A DNA stretch of 36,309 nucleotides from Verrucomicrobiales bacterium (GTDB taxonomy: Bacteria; Verrucomicrobiota; Verrucomicrobiia; Limisphaerales; DUCD01). A program made the position numbers and the translations under genes. The notes below the pieces were generated by a model. It had not been told where the DNA came from. It did no database searches and saw only the letters and a program-made list of their open reading frames with translations. Position 1 is the stretch's first letter; each line of letters begins with the position of its first letter. The stretch covers positions 33,959 through 70,267 of the forward strand of contig DUCD01000413.1 of the NCBI GenBank assembly GCA_012959985.1, read 5' to 3'. This document shows, in pieces, positions 24,124 through 33,000 of this stretch.

Positions 24124-26733
24124 GTGAAACAAAAACAGCCTATTGATTCATCACGATCCGCTCCTTCTTCGCCCCATCGAGGATCCGTCTTTGCGATGAC
24201 GATCATCGGTATGTTTTCACTCGTCTTCTTCCTCACTTCTCTCAAAACCCCCACGTCCAACAGCCGTTCGGCAGCACCATCGCCGCAAACTCAGGTTTCA
24301 ACCGTCCATCAGAATATTCAGGAACAAACCGGAACGGAAACAGCCTCTCAGACAGATACTAATTCAACGCTTCTCCCCCCCTCACCTATTACCTTTCCAG
24401 TGCAGGAACTCACCTTGAGCGAAGAAGACCGGAATTATATTTGGAGAACCGAACACCATGGAAATATTCTACGTGATTTCGGGTTTTCCACCCTGAGCGC
24501 CGCTCTTCTTAAAAACTCGAAATCAGAATTCAAGAAACAACTTTCCAATAAGTTTCAAGGCAAGCTGCCTACAACTCCGAAACACACGACCCTAAGTCAA
24601 CCGGGAATGAAGATCGACCGCACCTTAGCGGTAGGTGAGCAATTCGATACAAAAGGTGCTGAGGAATTTACGGAATGGATATTTGGACTGAGACACATGT
24701 TCACCTCCGAGTTGAATGTCCGCTGGCATGTGATCACCCTGTCACCGGAAAAACAGAAGGATTTTGAAGGCGCCTGGCAGGGAACAGGAAAACTGCACCT
24801 CTGGGGAGAACATTCAGAAGGTCAACCGAGTGACTTGTTGATCTACTTTTCAATGAACATCGACAAACTCGAAAAAGAGCATCTTCAGAATAATGGCTGG
24901 CTGGAGGAATGCCGCATTGATGAGATCCTTCAGGGTCAGTCCCGGGAATATCTTTTCCGGGAGGTGGCTGAAGAAAGAGGACTTCAGATCGATCGATTGC
25001 ATGACAACTGGAAATGCGGGAAACGCAGCGACATGGTCCTGAACAGCGGAGGAGTCTACCTTTCAGATTACAATCGCGACGGCATGACCGACCTTCTGAT
25101 CACCGATGTCGCTTCCGAATTCAATCTGGAGCTTTACCAGGGATTACCCAATGGTCGCTTCAAAAATGTAACCCTCGAAATGGGATTGAAGAAACCTGGT
25201 TTAAAGGATGTGCTGCTCGCCGCCTTTGTGGACATCGATGGGGACGGTTGGGAGGATCTGATTCACGGTTGGAAGAATTACCGAAGCGGATGCAGGATTT
25301 ACCGAAACATCGAAGGAAAACGATTTGAAGAAATCACCAAACAAAGTAATTTCCCTTACCTTGTGACCGCTGCGGAAGGATTCAACCCACCGGCCGGCCT
25401 CGCGATTGCTGACTACGATCGGGACGGGAAAGTCGATATATATGTCAGCCGATCCGCCGGCAGCAGTGCCCAGATGGGTTCATGGATTGACGGAAAAACA
25501 GGCGTTGAATCCAATAATCAGTTACTCCGAAATCTCGGCAACTGGCAATTTGAAGATGTCACTACCCGAACCGGAACCGACGGAGATGAACGGTCTACCT
25601 TCAGTTCAGTATGGATGCATGCCAATCAGGATCTCTGGCCCGACCTTTATGTCATTGACGAATTTGGAGATGGTCTTCTTTACCTGAATGAACAGGGAGT
25701 CACATTTAAACCGGTTTCGCTGGTAGACCATCCAACCGATTTCGGTTCTATGGGAGTGACCTGTGGCGATATTGACAATGACGGGTTCATCGACCTCTAC
25801 GTCAACAGCATGTATTCCAAAGCTGGAAAACGGGTCATAGGAAATATTCCCGAAGGCGCCTATACCGATGACATCATGCAGAAACTGATGCGTATGGTGG
25901 ATGGAAGCGAGCTCCATCGAGGCACGGGTAATCTGCAGTTCGAAAGGGTCGGACAGCAAAACCATGTAGATGCGGTGGGATGGGGTTGGGGCGCGGGATT
26001 GTTCGACCTCGATAACGACGGGTTCTTAGATCTTTATGCCACGGCGGGTTTCATCAGTCTTGACCGCACGAAACCGGACGGTTGAAGCTGCCTTTGGCAG
26101 GTTGTCGTGGCACAACCGTTCGACCGTGACTGTAAAGCTCCGGCACCTGGAGAACTGGATCTGGAACTCGAGGAATTCTGGGTTGACGATCCATGGCAAA
26201 TTCAGCAAAGCAATAATTTGAGCAGCTTTGAGAAGAACCGCATCTACCTGAATCATCAGGGATCCGAGTTTATGGAGATCAGCCATCTGACGGCTGCGGA
26301 CAGTGATGGGGATGGACGAAGCGTGGTTGCTGCAGATTTCCGGAATAACGGACATCTCGACCTAGTGGTCCGTCAAGTGGGTGGAGGGCCTCTTCTACTC
26401 TACGAAAACAATTTCCAATCGGGACATTATCTCACGATTTCTCTGAGAGGACGAACAAGTAATCGCCTGGGAATCGGGAGTCGGTTGATCGCAACCATCG
26501 CAAACCATAAAGTGGTGAGGGAACTTTACCCGCTTAATTCATTCAGATCCCAAATGACAAACCAAGTCCATTTCGGATTGGGCAAAGAAGAAGTCATAAC
26601 TGAACTGGAAATCAAATGGCCTTCCGGTGAAAATCAAATTTTCAAAAACATCCAGGCAGATCGACACATCATCCTAACGGAAGGCAATGCCCGAATCGAA
26701 ACCATCCAACCCGGTTCAATTTATCGACCCTAA
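24124..26733 (+). CDS. CRTAC-type FG-GAP/ASPIC-UnbV protein with in-frame TGA; candidate selenoprotein
   Basis: The ORF track splits this into 24124-26085 and 26107-26733, but both lie in one frame with a single TGA (26083-26085) between them. Reading through gives 869 residues with U at position 654: TKPDG-U-SCLWQVVVAQPFDRDC. The part before it has a membrane anchor or signal segment (MTIIGMFSLVFFLTSL, about 25-40), a unique region to about 300, and FG-GAP repeats (DYNRDGMTDLLITD, DIDGDGWEDLIHGW, DYDRDGKVDIYVSR, DIDNDGFIDLYVNSMYSKAGK, DLDNDGFLDLYATAGF). After it come a further loop region (ADSDGDGRSVVAADFRNNGHLDLVVR) and the ASPIC/UnbV domain (HYLTISLRGRTSNRLGIGSRL to the end). No base is gained or lost, and coding quality is continuous through the TGA. 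A SECIS-like hairpin follows it. The start is GTG, 12 nt after the TPR stop. Alternatives: nonsense mutation or sequencing error for TGG/TGC/TGT. Confidence 0.65.
26083..26085 (+). other. In-frame TGA, proposed selenocysteine codon (U654)
   Basis: The TGA sits between GGT (Gly) and AGC TGC (Ser-Cys), giving G-U-S-C. A U-x-C pair is a known redox arrangement in selenoproteins. TGA is used as a true stop elsewhere in the window (for example 1118-1120 and 24109-24111), so a general reassignment to Trp is excluded. Confidence 0.55.
26100..26117 (+). promoter_or_regulatory. SECIS-like RNA hairpin downstream of the TGA
   Basis: GGTTGT-CGTGGC-ACAACC forms a perfect 6-bp stem with a 6-nt loop. The stem begins 14 nt after the TGA and the loop 20 nt after it, inside the range known for bacterial SECIS elements (apical loop roughly 16-37 nt downstream). 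The second loop base is G; if C26106 pairs with G26110 with one bulged base, the loop becomes GTG with G first. Bacterial SECIS loops carry a G in the first two positions. A second small hairpin, CTGCC-TTT-GGCAG (26088-26100), overlaps it by one base. Fold judged by eye. Confidence 0.5.
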
Positions 26734-26816
26734 TAAACCACTATCCCAATGTTTTCGAAATCCTGCTGAAGCCATTGTTATAGGACTCAAACTGTGCGGT
26801 GATGACATGGGTGCCA

Positions 26817-28010
26817 TCAGTTTTTCTTTTCACCGAAGAGGTAGACGAAACCATCGTCACAACCAATAGCAAAGTGACCGTTGAATACGGCAGGTGAGCT
26901 ACCGATCGAATCGCCGATTTCATATTTCCAGAGTTCCTTTCCATCGGCTAAGGAAACCATATAGACTCGACCGTCTTCCGATCCGAAAATGACTTTACCA
27001 TCACAGACGACCGGCGAACTCTCTACCCGCCCCTTGGTTCGGAAGGTCCAGATCGCATCGCCCGTTTTTCGGTCGACACAGTGAAGCTTTTTGTCGCGAC
27101 CTCCGAACACCACCCGATCGGGAGTCACAGCCGGTGAGGAAAAATAGGGGAAATTACCAGCTTGATAAGTCCAGGTCATCTGCTCTTTCTTAAGATCGAC
27201 ACATTGAAAGACGTTATCATAATGACCGTAAAAAGCCTTACCGTCCACCACCGCAACCGAGCCTGCAATATAAGCTCCTCCGTCAATTTCCCTGATCTGT
27301 TTCCCCTGGGCCAGATCCAGCACATGGATCACCGCATCGCATCCACCGAATACGGTGCGGCCATTGGAAACAGCAGGTGAACCATTGATGGAATTACTGC
27401 TCTCGTATTCCCATCGCTTTTTTCCATCGGTAGCGTTGACGCAATAAAGCCTGAAATCATAGCTACCGAACAGGATCCACTTCTCCTTCCTGTCGGGAGA
27501 ATACACCCAATTAGGAGATCCAAGGATCTGGTCTTCTGTTTCAAATTTCCATTTCAATTTGCCACTGCCAGCTTCAATGGCATAGAGGAATCCATCCGTC
27601 GATCCGACATAGACCCCATCGCCCAGAACCAGAGGCGAGGATTCGATTCCGCTTTCGGTCTCAAACGCCCAGATCTTTTTCCTGGATTTCAGATCCAGGC
27701 AATAAAGACTTCCATCATCCGATCCGACATAAAGTCGATTTCCGACAAGAGCCGGAGTGGATTTCACCAGCCCTTCCGTTTTGAACTGCCATAATAAGGA
27801 AAGGTTTTCTGAAATGGCCCCTTGCGCGATTCCCGATAAATTCGGAGACCCACGGAACATCGGCCAATCCATTCCCGGTTTCTCAGAAGATTTCGAAAAG
27901 GCACTCCCGGTTCCAACCAGAGTGATCAGGATGAATAGCGTTATCCGGATTCCCCATCCAGCTATTAGAGGGGATTTCTGCATTGTTTTCCAGTTCGTTG
28001 TCTTAATCAT
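26817..28010 (-). CDS. Secreted PQQ-type beta-propeller protein (BamB-like repeats)
   Basis: From the ATG at 28010 the protein has 397 residues. A signal peptide (GIRITLFILITLVGTGSAFS) is followed by WPMFRGSPNLSGI, the classic opening of PQQ-like propellers in Planctomycetes and Verrucomicrobia, and by about eight repeats with the pattern (S)SPxVxxGxVYxGSxDGxLYxLDxxxGKxxWxFxT. None of the dehydrogenase catalytic residues of true quinoproteins is apparent, so it is more likely a binding or scaffold propeller than an enzyme. The ORF track starts at a TTG 14 codons upstream; the ATG is preferred. It converges on the candidate selenoprotein gene and follows the broken cytochrome gene on the same strand, 162 nt away. 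Confidence 0.85.
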   Translation of the reverse strand: MIKTTNWKTMQKSPLIAGWGIRITLFILITLVGTGSAFSKSSEKPGMDWPMFRGSPNLSGIAQGAISENLSLLWQFKTEGLVKSTPALVGNRLYVGSDDGSLYCLDLKSRKKIWAFETESGIESSPLVLGDGVYVGSTDGFLYAIEAGSGKLKWKFETEDQILGSPNWVYSPDRKEKWILFGSYDFRLYCVNATDGKKRWEYESSNSINGSPAVSNGRTVFGGCDAVIHVLDLAQGKQIREIDGGAYIAGSVAVVDGKAFYGHYDNVFQCVDLKKEQMTWTYQAGNFPYFSSPAVTPDRVVFGGRDKKLHCVDRKTGDAIWTFRTKGRVESSPVVCDGKVIFGSEDGRVYMVSLADGKELWKYEIGDSIGSSPAVFNGHFAIGCDDGFVYLFGEKKN

Positions 28011-28172
28011 GATTTCAGACCATGGTCTTATGAGACGGGTTTGGCAATTCAAACAATGCAGGCAGGCACAAATTCGAATCGAATGATCCCCTTCTGTAAT
28101 ATAAGACTCCTTCTGCCAAGATGATCACGCCCCACCTTGCTCAGGGTTCCCATCCTTAAGAGTTATCAAAAC

Positions 28173-29879
28173 TCAAGGCCGACGTAGAGTATTCTCCAAA
28201 ATCAGAAAGGACGGGCCTTTTTCGCTCCATAATTTGGCCAATGCCGGGGGAATATCTCTTGGCCCCTTGATCACTGACCCGATGACCAGATCAATATCCC
28301 CATCGGAATCCAGATCGCCTGCGTCCATGGTCAACCAACGGCCGATAATCGCTTCCTTAAATGTGAAGGCATTGAATTTGAGGTCACCCTCGTTTTCCAG
28401 ATAGACGAAGCTGTCATTAGGTTTCAGTCGATAATCCGGAAAATAGGTAATAGCGGCCAAATCCAAGTCACCGTCTTCATCAAAATCCACAGCCATGGCC
28501 TTGAAGGCGCCGTTTAACGGATAAAAGAACGCTTCTTCAAATTTATAATCTCCCTGATTCAAATAAATACGAATCCCATGATAATCCTTGTGAGGAGAAC
28601 GGTATTCTCCGTTGTCTCCATTGGTGATGATCAGGTCCAGACGTCCGTCCCGGTTGAGCTCTTATTCACCAGTTCCGATATCATAACCGGCGTCACGCCC
28701 TATACTCTCAAGGTTGAAATCCTTCATTTCAAAATAAGAAGAACCGAAAACCGGATGCTGACGGAGAATCTCGTGGGTTTTAAAGGATCCTTTTCCGTCA
28801 TTGATCAACAGATTGAAGGTCTCATAGTGCTGAGCCATCAGGACCGCGATATCCGGATGGCCATCTCCGTTGAAATCATGAATTTCAGACCGAACGGCGC
28901 CCGGCAGGTCCATCAACACTTTTTCTTGGAAATCGCCATTGTCCAGCCCTTGAAACAATGAAAATTTACCCGAAAAATTTCCAAACATACTCATAAGGAC
29001 ATCCTGATGACCATCTCCATTGAAATCGGCAAACGCTGAATGAGTGGGGCGGGGCAATTCGGAAAAAAGAACTTTCTGAAATATTTCCTGTGCCGATCCC
29101 TTCTTGAGAAACAGCAGGCTACCAAGGGGAATTTCAGAGGGATAAAAACGGCCGATACATGTCAGGTAAAGCCCTTGGTTGCCTTCATGAATCGATACGG
29201 GAATATTATCGACATTGATTGTTCGCAATAGGTTTCCTCTGGCATCCAGAATGTACAGTGATCGGGTTTGGGCATCTCCAAGGTAGATGTATCGCCCGGA
29301 ATTCGAAATCTCTAGGCAGGTGGTCATGGCTGGAGAGACTCGAAACGATGGATTATGTAATTTGAACTGCCGCAATCCCAGTTGCAGGTCTCCTTTCGGT
29401 TCCTGCGGCAAAGGATTCGTGGGAGCTGCTTCCAGGTAGTATTCCGAAATTTGCTTATACTGTTCGTCGGCAATCAGCGGAAACCGTGAGAATTTTCCGG
29501 TGGCCCAGAGCTGAGCTGCTTCAGGATTACGGTTGATGGACGCCGGATCCAAACCCAATTGAATCCGCATCCGGGGAAGCACCCCATTTTGCCAGGTTTT
29601 CTTATCCAGCAGTTCTGGATGGGGATAGATGTGACAGGTCTGGCAATAGATCAGGGATAATTGCTTTCCCATCAGCAGTCGGTCTGCCGTCACTGGCGCT
29701 TCCTTGGCACCTCCTGTGGATGGACTTTCCGCAGTGTTCTGAGAAAAAACTCGAACCGGAAAAATGAAAATGAGAAGGAACGGAAGGAGAGCACACCATA
29801 AACAAAGCCGAATTGTTGGAACAATACGATTTCGATTCGCTGGATCGTTCAGTCTGCAGTCCGGCTGCTTGCTATCCAT
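28173..29879 (-). pseudogene. Cytochrome c / FG-GAP protein gene interrupted by a small insertion
   Basis: Two ORFs (28662-29879 and 28173-28562) lie in the same frame, separated by a TAA at 28662-28664 and a run of 33 sense codons (ELNRDGRLDLIITNGDNGEYRSPHKDYHGIRIYL). The N-terminus has a signal/anchor segment (LCLWCALLPFLLIFIFPVRVFS, about 25-46) and a haem c site CQTCH at residues 79-83, in the phrase GKQLSLIYCQTCHIYPHPELLDKKTW. FG-GAP loops follow (DFNGDGHQDVLMSM, DFNGDGHPDIAVLM, DFDEDGDLDLAAITYF, DLDSDGDIDLVIGS). The break is caused by a 54-bp insert with a 6-bp duplication. Without 60 bp the gene would encode about 548 residues. In its present state it would give a 405-residue truncated product that still carries the haem site. 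TAA is not recoded in bacteria, so this is not a selenoprotein case. Confidence 0.8.
28652..28717. mobile_element. 54-bp palindromic insert flanked by 6-bp direct repeats
   Basis: The hexamer GGTTGA occurs at 28652-28657 and again at 28712-28717, exactly 60 bp apart, as a target duplication would. Between them are 54 bp (28658-28711) with an imperfect palindrome CCAGTTCCGATATCATAACCGG and the small inverted repeat GGCG-TCA-CGCC. Deleting one hexamer plus the insert joins GATTTCAAC to CGGGACGGACGT on the coding strand, giving DFNRDGRLDL, a perfect FG-GAP calcium loop. I infer insertion of a very small non-autonomous element. No second copy was found in this window by eye. Confidence 0.6.
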
Positions 29880-29932
29880 GCTTGGAGAATCCTTGAATCA
29901 ATGTCAAACGGCCAGAAAAAACGAGCTGATTT

Positions 29933-29948
29933 GACAAAGAGCTTTGTC
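29933..29948. terminator. Inverted repeat GACAAAG-AG-CTTTGTC
   Basis: A perfect 7-bp inverted repeat with a 2-bp centre lies between the giant CotH gene stop (30039) and the cytochrome gene start (29879). On the minus strand a T6 run appears 11 nt later, too far for a typical intrinsic terminator. It may be a terminator of the CotH gene or an operator for the cytochrome gene. An exact TTGACA lies on the minus strand at 29907-29902, but no good -10 box follows. Confidence 0.3.
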
Positions 29949-30038
29949 TCAGCACACCACTTAACCGCTACCATCAACCCACATGAGGAGCATTGCTTCT
30001 TTTCGACGCGATGAGACTGCGTTCTAAACTCGGCTCTA

Positions 30039-33000
30039 TTATGGTTCAATCACAAAAAACACGGTAACTCCTGACTCAACAGTATACGGATTCGACTGGT
30101 CGGCAACGACTTCGTATGGCTCTTCAACATTCGGAGAACTCTTGAGTTTACCTCCTCCTTGCCAGGAAATCTGAACCAGCCCTCCCTCCAATAGGGAGAT
30201 AGTGAGTGTTATTTCCTCATCAGAAACATTGGAAACTGGAACAAAAGCCAGATAGTTGAAATCAAGGACACCTCCGGTCATTTCCCAACGCACGGTTTTG
30301 ACACCAGATGCAGTAACAGTGACAGGAATTCCCGAATTACCTTCCTCATGGGCTCGATAAAAAGCACCCGTGCTCCAGTCGCCGGAGCCTTGACCACTGA
30401 ATTCTCCAATCCATTCAACATTTGAATCGGCTACCAGAGGATTCTCAACCCACCCGATTCTGGTTCGGGGGTGCAAAGACGGATTGGTTTGGTCACCACC
30501 GGCAGAAACATGAGCGAACACATTGTATTCCGTTTCATTTTCGGGAAAATCCCGGGTAAAATTGTACCAGTCGCCAACACCAGCCCATCCGATCTTGTAA
30601 TTTGACGACACCGTGAAAGCGCCCCGATCTGCATTGCCCGTCCCGTTGAATTCAATCATTTCGGGAGCCGGTCCAGTTCCATTGGTTGAATTCCCTCGGT
30701 TGTCCTGCTCGATGGCTCTGAAACGGTAGGCTTTGGAGGCGTCACTGGAAGGATTATTCCCGGTTTCAAAAAAATCGATCCCTTGGGTTGCGCCCAGTCC
30801 GTCATAGGCACCACCGTCGTAGGGTTCGCCATATGGACCTCCGTTGGGCTTGTCCACACCATTAATTTGCCACTGACCCGGGTTCCCAGCCGCATCCGTG
30901 TAATTAAAATCCTCGACCTCAATGAACCGAGTGCCGGCTACGGCCTCAAACAGCCCTAGCATGCTGAAAGTTGTGGTGATGGCGACTTCGTCGCTGGCTG
31001 AGAATTCACCATCGTTAACAGTAAGTTTCAGAATCCAAGTGCCCTCGTCAGGAATGGTGATCGTAGGGTTCAATGTATGAGGATCAGAGAATTCGATTTG
31101 CTCCGGACCGGAGATTTGAGTCCAGACGACACTCAGCTCTGCAGGCGGATTCGGCAAACCGTCGTCTTGCACGCTGGCGTTCAGTTCGATCGGGGTGGGG
31201 TAAATGCCGACAACAACGTTCACGGCATCACCGGCATCGACTGTAGGAACGCGATTCCCGTCATTATTCAATCCGGGGGAAGCTGAACCAAGGCTGGCCC
31301 GCCAGTTGATGGCATCGTCACCATATCCGGACGGGTTGATGCGCTCAAGTGATGGACCGAATCCGTCGGCTTCGGAGGGCCAGGGTTCGCGATTGTCGTA
31401 ACGAACACGATCAACTGCGATGTAAGGCGTGTTTGTCTCACCAGTCTCGGAATCAACAACAGGCATTCCGGGGCGAAGTAAGCTCAACGTCTCCCCATTA
31501 TCCCGAAGGCTACCGCCAAAAGGACCGAAAATCGCAATTTCCTGCGGCAAATTGTTCACACTTCGAAACCGCTCAGGATCGACTGCAGATACAACACCGA
31601 CTCCGTTAGGTGGAAGCGTCACGCCGGAACTGAATCCAAAGCCGACGCCGTCCAGTTTCCAAGTGTTTTCCGGATTCTCCGGATCGAACAAATCAACGGG
31701 GTGATCCGTGATATTTTTAATTTCGATAAACTCAAGATCGTTACCGGAAGGGTTGTAACGAATTTCGTTAATAACGACAGGTCCGACTCTGGGCCCGATG
31801 TTGGGCTCGTTGAAACTGGTTTCGATTTGAGGTGGAAAGCGGGAAACATCGCGACTGGTTAGGTAACGTCCAAAGGAGACTCCGGATGCACTGGCATCAA
31901 AACGGAAACCGTCGGTGTAGCCGGTCAGGTTTCCGTCTACATCAGCCGAAAACAGAAATGCTTCCTCACCTAACGAGCTAAAGGTAAAACTACCGTCTTT
32001 GCCAGGTGTTGGGTTGAACTGATCTTCCGTGAATACGAGGAATCCTCCAACCGGGATGACAACGTCAGCCGGGATACGGAATTTATTGGGTTGCTGCAGG
32101 TTGTCACTGATTCTCCAATGGCTGATATCAGCGGGTTCATCCGTAGGATTATACAGCTCAATGGTGTCCAACTGCGGAGCGTCTGTGTTGGTAAGGATTT
32201 CGTTAATCACGACGGTCGGAATGCCGGACGGTCTGTCATCTGCGCCGGGAGAACCGCCGATGTCGGCACTGGACCGCCAGTTACCCCCATTGGTCGGGTC
32301 GAAGGCCTCATTGCTGTTCCGGGGGACCAGGGAGAAGCCCTGACCGTCCGCGAACAAGGGCCACGGCGGGCCGTCGTTGTATGCAAAACTCAATATCTCT
32401 TCACCGGAGGCATGAACGAGCGTCAGTCGTTCTCCGCCGTTATTGAGACGACCCGTGTATTGTCCAATAGGAGCCAGATCCGGATATCGGAGTTGGAAAT
32501 CAACGAGACTCTGAACAATGAGAACCACCTCCCCGGCCCCAATACGGGTACCCGGTGGAAACCGAAAGTCGATGCCACTGGTGAAATGGACGTCACTCAA
32601 GTCGATCTCTTCAGTGGTCATATTCGTCAATTCAATGAACTCCAATTCACCAACATCGGATTCCGTCGGGTGATACATTATCTCTGTAACCACAAGATCC
32701 GTGAAAGTTTGACGGCGAATGAAGGAGGCTTCGGTGAGGGCGCTCCAGATACTCCCAAACCGAGTGCGGGATTTGATCGTTCCGTTTTCGAGCAATGGGA
32801 TGGGATCGGTGTAACGGATTGCAGAAGGGGAGATGGCACCACCAGAAAGGCGTGGGTCGCTCCCATCCACCGTAAAGTAAATCGACCCGTTCGGTGAGTT
32901 AACGCTGATCTCAAAGTCAGCGGCTACAACGCCGCCATGTTGATTGTATTCGGGAGCTGCCAAGGTCGGATAGAAACCTTTGGACTTGAGTTGATTGAAG

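Noticed and set aside
26083-26085. TGA read as Trp (alternative genetic code)
   Set aside because: TGA serves as a normal stop in several clear genes of the window, such as the ABC ATPase and the TPR gene, so a general reassignment does not hold.
28662-28664. In-frame TAA as a second recoding event
   Set aside because: TAA is not used for selenocysteine, and the stop lies inside a 60-bp segment whose removal restores the family motif. Insertion explains it.
32091-32897. 268-residue plus-strand ORF
   Set aside because: Antisense shadow of the giant CotH gene, with no family-like sequence.
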